A stretch of DNA of 64,000 bases from Cellulophaga sp. 20_2_10 (GTDB taxonomy: Bacteria; Bacteroidota; Bacteroidia; Flavobacteriales; Flavobacteriaceae): positions 499,929-563,928 of the forward strand of contig NZ_JAMCOJ010000002.1 of the NCBI RefSeq assembly GCF_023476645.1, written 5' to 3'. Below the pieces are notes generated by a model. That model was not told the DNA's origin. It worked only from the letters and a program-made list of their open reading frames with translations, and ran no database searches. The translations under genes and the position numbers were made by a program. Positions 17,708-25,138 of this stretch are shown in pieces (the stretch's first letter is position 1; the number at the start of each line of letters is the position of its first letter).

Positions 17708-18097
17708 TTAGCGTAAAGACTTGCGCCAATTTTTATATGTTTTTCTAAAGCTGGTAATTTCTGTGCGTAAAATATTTAAGTATTCTTTTTCTTTAACACC
17801 GTGGTGCTCTAAACCATTACAGTAAGACAAGATGTTCCTGGTAATAATATTAATAAACCGAATACTATTAAGCTTAGCGTGCTTACAGTCACTGCGCTCT
17901 GCTTGCTCTATTTGTATAGGCAACAAGATAGCGTCTGTTAGTATGGAGTTGGCCATAATATCTGTTAAGCTACTAGACTTGTATAAGTGCAACAAATCTT
18001 TATTGTAGCTAAAATAAGAAGCTAGTTCTCTACTAGTGTGGCAAAGCGCAAGCGCTTTTTTGTAAACCGGTACTGTGCTAAGATTTCTGTATGGCAT
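17708..18097 (-). CDS. Small all-helical protein, possibly four-helix-bundle (S23-like)
   Basis: 129 residues without signal peptide or membrane segment. The sequence alternates in a way that suggests four amphipathic helices: V-Y-K-K-A-L-A-L-C-H near residue 10 resembles the first helix of the 23S-intervening-sequence/four-helix-bundle family, and the C-terminus is strongly basic (R-K-T-Y-K-N-W-R-K-S-L-R). The family match is a guess. It sits alone between the icmF terminator and the divergent Lrp gene. Role unknown. Confidence 0.65.
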   Translation of the reverse strand: MPYRNLSTVPVYKKALALCHTSRELASYFSYNKDLLHLYKSSSLTDIMANSILTDAILLPIQIEQAERSDCKHAKLNSIRFINIITRNILSYCNGLEHHGVKEKEYLNILRTEITSFRKTYKNWRKSLR

Positions 18098-18151
18098 TAC
18101 TGTGTCTATTATATTATAAAATTACATCCTTATTTCTATTGTTATGATTAT

Positions 18152-18187
18152 GAATCAAAAGTGAATTTTTATATTTACTTTTGATTC
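18152..18187. promoter_or_regulatory. Inverted repeat and promoter box of the Lrp-family gene
   Basis: GAATCAAAAGT (18152-18162) and its exact complement ACTTTTGATTC (18177-18187) face each other, about 25 bp centre to centre; with one mismatch the arms extend to 14 bp. The right arm contains the -7 box TACTTTTG (18176-18183). No TTG is at the usual distance. Lrp proteins commonly bind such sites in their own promoters, so autoregulation is likely. Confidence 0.6.
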
Positions 18188-18211
18188 TAAATATTTTAAA
18201 CACAAAAAGCT

Positions 18212-18676
18212 TTGAATAACAAGATTGATGCAATTGGATGGAAAATCATTACCTATCTACAGAAAAACGCAAGAGAATCTTTTGCTCATATTGGTAGAGA
18301 AGTAGGCTTATCTGCTCCTGCGGTAGCAGAGCGAGTAAAAAAAATGGAAGACCTGGGTGTTATTACGGGTTACAAGGCTATGGTATCTCATACAGAAACT
18401 GGCTATCAGCTTAAAGCAATTATTACATTGCGTGCTTTTATGGGGAAACTAAAACCATTTTTAGAATTGGTAACCACTTTTGATGAGGTTATAAATTGTT
18501 ATAGAATTACGGGTAACGAAAATATTATAATGGAAGTGGTACTTAGAAACCAGTTTCATTTAGAACAATTTATAGATAGATTAATACAATATGGAGAAGC
18601 GCGTACCCATATTATATTATCTGATGTAGTTTCTAACGGGCCTATTAAAAAAATAGAGGCGTTGAATAGAGAATAG
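18212..18676 (+). CDS. Lrp/AsnC-family transcriptional regulator
   Basis: 154 residues: N-terminal winged helix (F-A-H-I-G-R-E-V-G-L-S-A-P-A-V-A-E-R-V near residues 24-42) and a C-terminal RAM/ACT-like ligand domain with the C-Y-R-I-T-G-N-E-N and V-V-S-N-G-P-I segments. The start is TTG at 18212: an in-frame TAA lies at 18197-18199 and no ATG intervenes. Lrp proteins sense amino acids or similar small molecules. The gene is preceded by an inverted repeat over its promoter and followed 57 bases later by an MscS channel gene. The regulated pathway cannot be told from sequence. Confidence 0.92.
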   Translation: MNNKIDAIGWKIITYLQKNARESFAHIGREVGLSAPAVAERVKKMEDLGVITGYKAMVSHTETGYQLKAIITLRAFMGKLKPFLELVTTFDEVINCYRITGNENIIMEVVLRNQFHLEQFIDRLIQYGEARTHIILSDVVSNGPIKKIEALNRE

Positions 18677-18733
18677 ACAGTAAATTTGTAATTTGCGCCT
18701 TTAAAATAAATATATCTTTTTAGTTCAATAGAA

Positions 18734-19567
18734 ATGCAAGCAGAAGATTTAGACATTATTGGAAAGTACATGCAAATAGCAACGGATAAAGCGGTGTATT
18801 TTTTACCTCGTATTATTGGTGCAGGTCTAGTTGTTTGGATAGGCTTTAAGGTAATAAAAAAGATATTAAAAATGATTGGTGTTGCCCTGGAAAAAACGGG
18901 CATTTCTAAAACACTACGTCCATTTGTATCTTCTTTAGTCGGGGTTTTATTAAAAGGTACTGCTTTATTTATTGCGGCTTCTATTGTTGGTGCAGACTTA
19001 ACGGGGTTAATGGCAATTTTAGCTGCTGTTAGTTTTGCTATTGGTATGGCATTGCAAGGTAGTTTGGGAAACTTTGCATCAGGTATTTTAATTCTGACAT
19101 TAAAACCATACAAAATTGATGATTGGATACAGCTAGAGGATAAATTTGGACGTGTTTCTGAAATAGGGATTTTTAGTACAGATATTGTTACTCCAGGAAA
19201 CAAAGTTCTAATTATACCAAATTCTAAGATTACAGACTCGGTAGTAACTAATTACTCAGAAAAAGGAATGATTAGGCTAGAGTTGTTAGTAACGATGCCG
19301 TACTCAGAGAGTTTTCCTAAAGTAGAAACTATTATTATTGATGCTTTATTAGAACTTCCAGGGGTATTAAAAGATCCAATTCCGGATATCGGTATTCAAA
19401 CTTTTGATACGCATACTATACAATTATTAGTTAGACCTTTTGTAAATCCAGACGATTATTGGCCAGTTACTTTTGAGGCTAATAAAGCAATAAAAAATGC
19501 ATTCAGTAAACACGGTATACAAGTAGCATACTCAGAGGGTGTAGAAATGGGATCAATAGGAGATTAA
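18734..19567 (+). CDS. MscS-family small-conductance mechanosensitive channel
   Basis: 277 residues, close to E. coli MscS in length. Three membrane segments (about residues 22-42, 60-80 and 85-110) are followed by the pore helix rich in Gly/Ala (A-V-S-F-A-I-G-M-A-L-Q-G-S-L-G-N-F-A-S-G) and the beta domain beginning P-Y-K-I-D-D-W-I. The I-I-P-N-S-K-I motif marks the family. It opens under membrane tension to release solutes after osmotic downshock. A second MscS-type gene lies at 34914. It is monocistronic or a read-through partner of the Lrp gene. Confidence 0.93.
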   Translation: MQAEDLDIIGKYMQIATDKAVYFLPRIIGAGLVVWIGFKVIKKILKMIGVALEKTGISKTLRPFVSSLVGVLLKGTALFIAASIVGADLTGLMAILAAVSFAIGMALQGSLGNFASGILILTLKPYKIDDWIQLEDKFGRVSEIGIFSTDIVTPGNKVLIIPNSKITDSVVTNYSEKGMIRLELLVTMPYSESFPKVETIIIDALLELPGVLKDPIPDIGIQTFDTHTIQLLVRPFVNPDDYWPVTFEANKAIKNAFSKHGIQVAYSEGVEMGSIGD

Positions 19568-19695
19568 TTATTTTTGATCTATATTTTCTTTCTTTTGGCT
19601 AGATTTTTGATGTTATATTTTGTGTTAAATACAAAGAATAAATCGTTACTTTTAGCTTTTAATGGTAACCAACTAACAAGAAAATACCGTAACCT

Positions 19696-21108
19696 GTGAA
19701 AAAATTAGTATTACTGCTGTTTGTTATTGTGAGCTTACAGATTTCTGCGCAAGAATTAAGATTAAAAAAAGGAGTAGTTGTAGATGCTATAAAAGTATCG
19801 GACTCATTACCACAAAGTTTTTCACTTTTTCTTCCTTCAAATTTTAATACTGATAAAAAGTGGCCCGTTATGTTTATTGTAGATTACAATGGCAAGGAAA
19901 AACAGGTAATACGTTTATTGGCAAATACAGCAGAAAGAGAAGGGTATATTTTAGCTGCTTCTAATAATTTAAACGATACACTATCAATATCTAAAAATAT
20001 ACTAGCATTTACCAAAACATACAATGCAATTGTAAGTATGTTACCTTTAAACGATAGTCAAGTATATATTTCTGGTTTTAATGCCGGCGGACGGTTAGCC
20101 ACAACAATACCCGCTTTTATTTCTAATATAGATGGTGTGTTGTCTTATAACGCAGCTATAGGTAATATAGAAATTATAAATGTAGATAAGCCTTACCAGT
20201 ATATAGGTATTGTTAGTTCATCTAACTATAACTATATGGCAATGCTAAGCAATAGAACCATCTTAAATAGATTAAAGTTTCCCAATCAATTGTTTGTGGT
20301 AGATGAAGCTAAGGAATGGCCTAGTCAAAATAGTATAGATAAAGCTTTTTCTATATTCAAGTTATCTGCAATGGCAAAGGGCAATGTTAGTAAGGATACT
20401 ACTTATGTAACAGAGAATTTTACTGCAATTACAAGTGAAATAAATAATTTAGTTGCTGCTAATAAATTAAAAAAAGCAAAAGACTTAATAGATCAGTCTA
20501 TTGTAGTTTATAAGCCTTTTAAAAATATTGAAGCCTTAAAAGATAAAAGCAATGAGCTACGTAAAAACAAAATTTACAAATCTTTAAGACGAGCAGAGAA
20601 TAATATGTTTTTTAAAGAGCAATCTTTAAAAGATGATTTTAATTACTATATAGAGGAAGATGCATACACCTATAATTTTAATAATTTAGGTTGGTGGGCG
20701 CATCAGATAGATGAAATAAGTAAGTTTAAAAACAGCACTGATCTAGAACAGCAGAAAATGGGGCATAGGCTACATAGCTACTTAGTTGCTTTAACCGATG
20801 ATTTTACAGAATCTAATTTAGTAGAAAAAAATATAGATTATGATGCGCTTAGCTTTTTATATATGCTAAAGACTATAGTAGCACCAGAAGCATACGATGC
20901 ATATTTAGAAATAATAGCTCTTAGTGCTAAAAACGATGATTTTGGAACTTCTATTTTCTACCTAGAAGAATTACTTAAAAACGGATACACCAATGCAGAT
21001 AAACTCTATGATTTAGAGTTTACCACATTGTTGAAAATTACGCCAGAGTACAATCAACTAATTGAAAAATACTTAAAAAAAGGTCGCTATATTCTTAAGG
21101 AAGAATAA
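19696..21108 (+). CDS. Secreted alpha/beta-hydrolase-like protein lacking the usual Ser nucleophile
   Basis: 470 residues with a signal peptide (L-L-L-F-V-I-V-S-L-Q-I-S-A-Q). GTG at 19696 is used because an in-frame TAA ends at 19692. Residues ~35-210 follow the esterase-D / dienelactone-hydrolase layout (F-L-P-S-N-F-N, W-P-V-M-F-I-V-D). At the nucleophile elbow, G-x-S-x-G is replaced by G-F-N-A-G-G, so the active-site Ser is Asn. The second half (from ~235) is helical with charged repeats, perhaps TPR-like. It may be a binding or scaffold protein rather than an enzyme. The last 14 bases overlap the convergent DJ-1 gene. Confidence 0.75.
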   Translation: MKKLVLLLFVIVSLQISAQELRLKKGVVVDAIKVSDSLPQSFSLFLPSNFNTDKKWPVMFIVDYNGKEKQVIRLLANTAEREGYILAASNNLNDTLSISKNILAFTKTYNAIVSMLPLNDSQVYISGFNAGGRLATTIPAFISNIDGVLSYNAAIGNIEIINVDKPYQYIGIVSSSNYNYMAMLSNRTILNRLKFPNQLFVVDEAKEWPSQNSIDKAFSIFKLSAMAKGNVSKDTTYVTENFTAITSEINNLVAANKLKKAKDLIDQSIVVYKPFKNIEALKDKSNELRKNKIYKSLRRAENNMFFKEQSLKDDFNYYIEEDAYTYNFNNLGWWAHQIDEISKFKNSTDLEQQKMGHRLHSYLVALTDDFTESNLVEKNIDYDALSFLYMLKTIVAPEAYDAYLEIIALSAKNDDFGTSIFYLEELLKNGYTNADKLYDLEFTTLLKITPEYNQLIEKYLKKGRYILKEE

Positions 21109-21856
21109 GGTGTGGTACCTTATTAACATCCCAGTCTATAACCAAACCGCCAGCTAAAGATTGTGCTACCTCTTTGCCGTATAAATGCTCACATAAGTAA
21201 AGTGCTGCTTCAAAACTTTTAGCGCCACCAGCAGAGGTAATATACTTTTTATCGTGTACAAATAATGCATTGTCTGCCACTTTTAAGTGCGGAAAAGTCT
21301 TTTTGTATAATTCTATATCACTAGGAAATGTAGTTGAGGTTACGCTGTCTAGAACACCAGCTTTGGCAAGTACAAAAGCGCCATCGCAATGAGATGTTAT
21401 AAATAATGCATCCTTGTTTACCTTCTTTACAAAATTAAGCATAGCGGTATCTTTTAAGTCAGAATCCAAATGGTGCTCTGCACTTGGTACAACTAGTATG
21501 TCAATTTTTGGCAATACATCTTCAATATAATTGAAATCTGGTAAAATGCGTACGCCTTCAAAAGTGGTAATTGGTTCTAAGGTATTTGCCACTGTAAAAA
21601 CATTCATCGACTTAATGTTTTTTCTAAATTTTGTGTGCTGAAAAATATCAAAAGGAGCTGTAAACTCAGTATTAAAAGTACCGTCCATTATTAAAAATGC
21701 TACATTGTAACGTGTAGAATCTAATTTGGGGTAAAATCTTTTTGGACTAACTTCTTCTAGCTTTTTTTCTGTTGCCAGTACTTCTTTCTTTTTGTTAGTG
21801 CAAGCAATAACTAGAGTTACTAGTAAGCTCAAAATTATATAGTTTAATTTTTTCAT
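21095..21856 (-). CDS. DJ-1/PfpI-family lipoprotein
   Basis: 253 residues. The signal ends I-A-C with Cys19, predicting a lipoprotein, which is uncommon for this fold. The domain starts N-V-A-F-L-I-M-D-G and contains the nucleophile elbow S-H-C-D-G-A-F, with the reactive Cys, and the T-S-A-G-G-A-K-S-F-E-A-A-L segment. DJ-1/PfpI proteins include chaperones, glyoxalase-like enzymes, amidases and AraC-type sensor domains; none can be chosen here. It overlaps the upstream MFS gene by four bases (ATGA), so the two are translated together. Its 3' end overlaps a gene on the other strand. Confidence 0.88.
   Translation of the reverse strand: MKKLNYIILSLLVTLVIACTNKKKEVLATEKKLEEVSPKRFYPKLDSTRYNVAFLIMDGTFNTEFTAPFDIFQHTKFRKNIKSMNVFTVANTLEPITTFEGVRILPDFNYIEDVLPKIDILVVPSAEHHLDSDLKDTAMLNFVKKVNKDALFITSHCDGAFVLAKAGVLDSVTSTTFPSDIELYKKTFPHLKVADNALFVHDKKYITSAGGAKSFEAALYLCEHLYGKEVAQSLAGGLVIDWDVNKVPHLILP
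21104..21124. terminator. Hairpin across the overlapping 3' ends of two convergent genes
   Basis: A perfect 8 bp stem (AATAAGGT with ACCTTATT) with a 5-base loop. It covers the stop codon of the 19696 gene and lies within the end of the DJ-1 gene. There is no T tract, so it is at best a weak terminator or an mRNA end stabiliser. Confidence 0.4.
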
Positions 21857-23055
21857 TTGTTTGTAATTGCTATTCGTTTTAATAGTAAAAGTAGTAAAAT
21901 ACCTAAGACTGATATTATAGTAATAACATTCCAGGTTAAAGTATAGCCATTATTGGCAATAGAGTGCATACCATAATTATGGGCAAAAATATGAGAAATT
22001 GAAAAAGCAATACTGTATAAAGCCATATATTCTCCTTGGTTACCCCTTTTGGAGCGCTCCATAGCAATAGCGTTAGAAAACGGAAAAGCAATCATTTCTC
22101 CTAATGTCATTAGTAACATGCCAATGACTAATATACCTGCCCAAGAGAACAAGTTAAGGAGTAAAAAACTTAGGCCAACTAAAGCTAAACCAAAAATTAC
22201 ATAATTGGTTTTAGAGTGGTTTAATTTTTCTAAGTATTTAATAAGTGGCATTTCAAAAGCAAATATTAAAAAGCCATTCATCGCTAATAATAGTCCAATT
22301 TTAAATTCGTCTAGCTTGTATATATCACTATAGTAAATAGGCACGGTGGAAAAGTATTGTACAAAGCAAAAACCAAATAAAACCATAGCAGCTACAAATA
22401 CCCAATAGTAACCATCTCCGTAAGCAGATTTTGGATTTTCGTTTTTACTGCTATCCATTACTCTAGCTTTTTTAGGATTTAAGACCACTAAAAGTAAAAT
22501 ACTGGCTAGTATACAAGTTAAACCATCTACCCAGAAAAGTCCAACATAACCTAAAGATGTTATTATAATTCCGCCTACCGCAGGTCCGGCAGAAAAACCA
22601 AGATTAATAGCTAGTCTAATTAGTGTAACAGATCTTGTTTTATTTTCAGGTTTGCTATATGCAATAAGTGCTACAAAAGCTGCAGGCCTAAAGCAATCTG
22701 CAACAATCATAAGTATAAATATGCCAACACAGATAGACTCGTAAGTGTGTAAAAATTGTAATGCAACAAATAAAATGCCACTACTAAATAAACTAAAGAG
22801 CATTACTTTATAATACCCAAATTTATCTGTTAAAGTACCTCCTAACCACGAGCCAATTAAAGAACCTGCACCAAAACAAGACATAACAATACCAACATTT
22901 TCTAATGTTAGACCAACATCATTAATTAGATAGAGCGATAAAAAAGGGATCACCATTGTGCCGGCTCTATTAATTAGTGTAATTAGAGCTAGCCACCATA
23001 CCTCAGTAGACAGCCCTTTAAAAGAGCTTATGTAATTTGCATAAAGATTTTTCAT
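21853..23055 (-). CDS. Major facilitator superfamily transporter
   Basis: 400 residues with about twelve hydrophobic segments and the MFS loop motif in the form G-S-W-L-G-G-T-L-T-D-K-F-G-Y-Y-K after helix 2. The layout resembles drug or small-solute exporters of the DHA1 type. The start (ATG at 23055) is only 11 bases after a complete terminator-like hairpin with T run on the same strand, so expression may be attenuated. The gene is translationally coupled to the DJ-1 lipoprotein gene. Substrate unknown. Confidence 0.9.
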   Translation of the reverse strand: MKNLYANYISSFKGLSTEVWWLALITLINRAGTMVIPFLSLYLINDVGLTLENVGIVMSCFGAGSLIGSWLGGTLTDKFGYYKVMLFSLFSSGILFVALQFLHTYESICVGIFILMIVADCFRPAAFVALIAYSKPENKTRSVTLIRLAINLGFSAGPAVGGIIITSLGYVGLFWVDGLTCILASILLLVVLNPKKARVMDSSKNENPKSAYGDGYYWVFVAAMVLFGFCFVQYFSTVPIYYSDIYKLDEFKIGLLLAMNGFLIFAFEMPLIKYLEKLNHSKTNYVIFGLALVGLSFLLLNLFSWAGILVIGMLLMTLGEMIAFPFSNAIAMERSKRGNQGEYMALYSIAFSISHIFAHNYGMHSIANNGYTLTWNVITIISVLGILLLLLLKRIAITNK

Positions 23056-23066
23056 TTTGGTTGGTA

Positions 23067-23101
23067 TAAAAAAAGCCTGACGATTTTTTTTCGTCAGGCT
23101 T
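23067..23101 (-). terminator. Terminator-like hairpin in the leader of the MFS gene
   Basis: Read on the minus strand, an inverted repeat of at least 10 bp (AGCCTGACGA with TCGTCAGGCT) is followed by a T run and, 11 bases later, the MFS ATG. As no minus-strand gene lies upstream before the divergent gene at 23285, it sits within the leader rather than after a gene. Confidence 0.7.
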
Positions 23102-23224
23102 AGTAATTGTATTGTAAATATGTTTATTTCAATATTATATACAGCAGCGCTGACACCTTGTTAAGGTACAGTAGACAGATGATTTGTAAATTGATAATTT
23201 TTGCATTTCGCTATTATTGATAAG

Positions 23225-23261
23225 CAAAGCTAATTAAAAAAAGTAATAAGTTGTATTTTTG
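23225..23261. promoter_or_regulatory. Divergent -7 boxes for the MFS and DUF1684 genes
   Basis: TAGCTTTG on the minus strand (23232-23225) could start the MFS transcript near 23218, giving a leader of about 160 bases. TATTTTTG on the plus strand (23254-23261) lies 24 bases before the DUF1684 ATG. Neither has a well-placed TTG. Confidence 0.4.
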
Positions 23262-23284
23262 CAGTATTAATTTAAAATGATAAG

Positions 23285-23932
23285 ATGAGGTATACTGTAT
23301 TTTTATTTTTAGTGGTATTGTTAAGTTGTAATGGACAAAAAAAATATCATACAAATAAAGTTGAAGAAGAAATAGCAGCAACTAAATCTGATAAACTTAA
23401 AGGAATTTTAGAGTATCATAAAAAATTAAATGATGATTATAGGGATCCTAAAACATCTCCTTTACCTACTAAGTATAGAAAAGACTTTAATGGGTTAGAG
23501 TTTTTTACGCCAGATACAACCTACATTGTTAACGCTAAATTAAAATTAGCTCTTGGTGCACCAACATTTTTAATGCCAACTACAACGAATCAAAATCAGG
23601 AATATAAATTATATGGAACGTTACACTTTACCTTAAATGGTAAACAGTTGGAATTAGAGGTGTATCAAAATCAGCAATTAATAAAGCAGAAGAAGTATAT
23701 AGATCATCTGTTTTTGCCTTTTTTAGACAATACCAACGGTAAAGAAACGTATGGTGGAGGAAGATATATAGAGTTATCTATACCAGATGAAGATTATATA
23801 ACTATAGATTTTAACAGGGCTTATAACCCTTATTGTGCTTATAGTAAAAAGTATTCTTGTCCTGTTGTACCAGCTGTTAATACTTTAGATACAGAAGTAA
23901 GAGCGGGGGTTAAGGCCTTTAAAAAAGAATAA
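23285..23932 (+). CDS. DUF1684 lipoprotein
   Basis: 215 residues. The signal ends L-L-S-C (Cys15). The C-terminal two-thirds carry the DUF1684 blocks: F-L-P-F-L-D-N-T-N-G-K-E-T-Y-G-G-G-R-Y near residue 145 and F-N-R-A-Y-N-P-Y-C-A-Y followed by a second Cys and P-A-V-N-T-L near the end. The family is widespread in Bacteroidota and elsewhere but has no established biochemical role. The conserved Cys/Asn/Tyr cluster hints at a binding or catalytic site. It stands alone between divergent and convergent neighbours. Confidence 0.88.
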   Translation: MRYTVFLFLVVLLSCNGQKKYHTNKVEEEIAATKSDKLKGILEYHKKLNDDYRDPKTSPLPTKYRKDFNGLEFFTPDTTYIVNAKLKLALGAPTFLMPTTTNQNQEYKLYGTLHFTLNGKQLELEVYQNQQLIKQKKYIDHLFLPFLDNTNGKETYGGGRYIELSIPDEDYITIDFNRAYNPYCAYSKKYSCPVVPAVNTLDTEVRAGVKAFKKE

Positions 23933-23967
23933 AAAAGAGAAAGTCCAGTGCACATACTGGACTTTCT
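23931..23967 (-). terminator. Terminator between DUF1684 and porin genes
   Basis: A perfect 12 bp inverted repeat (23938-23949 with 23956-23967). The A run at 23931-23936 gives a T run on the minus strand, so it best serves the porin/amtB operon; on the plus strand it is only a hairpin. Confidence 0.75.
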
Positions 23968-24001
23968 ACAACAACCAAACTATAAACTAAACTTGCTTTT
24001 T

Positions 24002-25018
24002 TTAAAACGAATAAATTGCGGCAATTAAAAAGGTAGATAAGCTTTTTGATGGATCTCCATCATTATCAAAAAATGGCTCATTGTTACTCCAAGCATCTAA
24101 CCTAACTTCTGGCTTAATTATTAAATCTTCAACAATAAAGCTACCAGTTAATGTAGTTGCAAAAACACTTGGTTCATTGTCTAAGCCATCAATCATTTGA
24201 GTGAAATACTCGCCTCTTAATCCAAAAGTGACTGTTTCAGATGTTTTTAACTGTGGATATAAAGCAACACCAGCAAAACCATTACCTTCATTGTCAGCAT
24301 AAGCACCGTTAATGCCTAGGTAAAAACTATCAGATAAATCAAAACCACCTGTGTAGTCAATTTCAAAACCTAAGTTAGCTTTGTCGTCATAATATAAATT
24401 TAAATACTGTCCTGAGTAGCCTAACTGCGCTCCCAAAGAGTATTGGCTCGTTAAGTTATTGTCTACATCTGTAACATTCATTACAGCAAGCATTAAGCTA
24501 AAATCATCAGATAATGTAAAGTCTGCTTTTAAACCAGTATGAGAAAATGGTCCGCTAGAAAATAGGTGAGACGTACTGTAGTTGAAGTTACCTACAGGAG
24601 AAATAACTTCGTATCCTAAAAATGTATTAAAACGTCCCATTGTTAATTTTGTCCCTTCACTTACGTTCCAGTAAGCGTATAATTGATTAACATTTAAACC
24701 TGTAATTGCTTGTTCACCTCTAGGTCCAAATACAAGGTCTGCTACAGCTCCCGTTTTTTCACCTTCATAACTAGCAATAATATTAGCCATACCCAAGGCA
24801 AAACCAGTTTCATTAGCAAATGAAGTTAATGGAGCTACTGGTTCGCCGCCAACAGCTTTGTCATCTGCTGTTAAGTTTGTTCTGTAATATGCGTCTACAG
24901 ACCCGCTAATGTTTAATTTTTTTTCCTCTTCTTCTTGAGCAAAAATTACGGTTGTAGATAAAATCATTATTGAAAATGATATTTTTTTTAAGTATTTTGT
25001 GGTCGTATTCAATTTCAT
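24002..25018 (-). CDS. Outer-membrane beta-barrel porin linked to ammonium transport genes
   Basis: 338 residues. A signal peptide ends I-F-A-Q, an acidic linker (E-E-E-E-K-K) follows, then alternating amphipathic strands rich in Gly, Tyr and Asp, ending in Y-S-F, the terminal Phe of outer-membrane barrels. It resembles the BBP2-type 'porin' family (L-N-I-S-G-S-V-D-A-Y-Y start). It is the last gene of a P-II, AmtB, porin order on the minus strand, 120 bases after amtB with a strong hairpin in between. A role in letting a nitrogen compound cross the outer membrane is inferred from position only. Confidence 0.85.
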   Translation of the reverse strand: MKLNTTTKYLKKISFSIMILSTTVIFAQEEEEKKLNISGSVDAYYRTNLTADDKAVGGEPVAPLTSFANETGFALGMANIIASYEGEKTGAVADLVFGPRGEQAITGLNVNQLYAYWNVSEGTKLTMGRFNTFLGYEVISPVGNFNYSTSHLFSSGPFSHTGLKADFTLSDDFSLMLAVMNVTDVDNNLTSQYSLGAQLGYSGQYLNLYYDDKANLGFEIDYTGGFDLSDSFYLGINGAYADNEGNGFAGVALYPQLKTSETVTFGLRGEYFTQMIDGLDNEPSVFATTLTGSFIVEDLIIKPEVRLDAWSNNEPFFDNDGDPSKSLSTFLIAAIYSF

Positions 25019-25094
25019 ATTAAATAAATTATAGATCCTTAAGTATTAAGGGTTTGTTAGTGAATTTTATTTTATGTTTTGAAACTTTTTAGTT

Positions 25095-25120
25095 ACGGAG
25101 CGTTCTGCAAAACGCTCCGT
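25095..25120. other. Intercistronic hairpin between amtB and the porin gene
   Basis: A perfect 10 bp stem (ACGGAGCGTT with AACGCTCCGT) with a 6-base loop. On the coding (minus) strand no T run follows, so partial termination or mRNA processing is more likely than full termination. Confidence 0.6.
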
Positions 25121-25138
25121 TTTTAGTTTCTTTAGTTT

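Noticed and set aside
23056..23218. Known riboswitch (TPP, cobalamin, SAM, FMN) in the MFS leader
   Set aside because: None of the conserved cores of these classes can be found; only the terminator architecture supports regulation.
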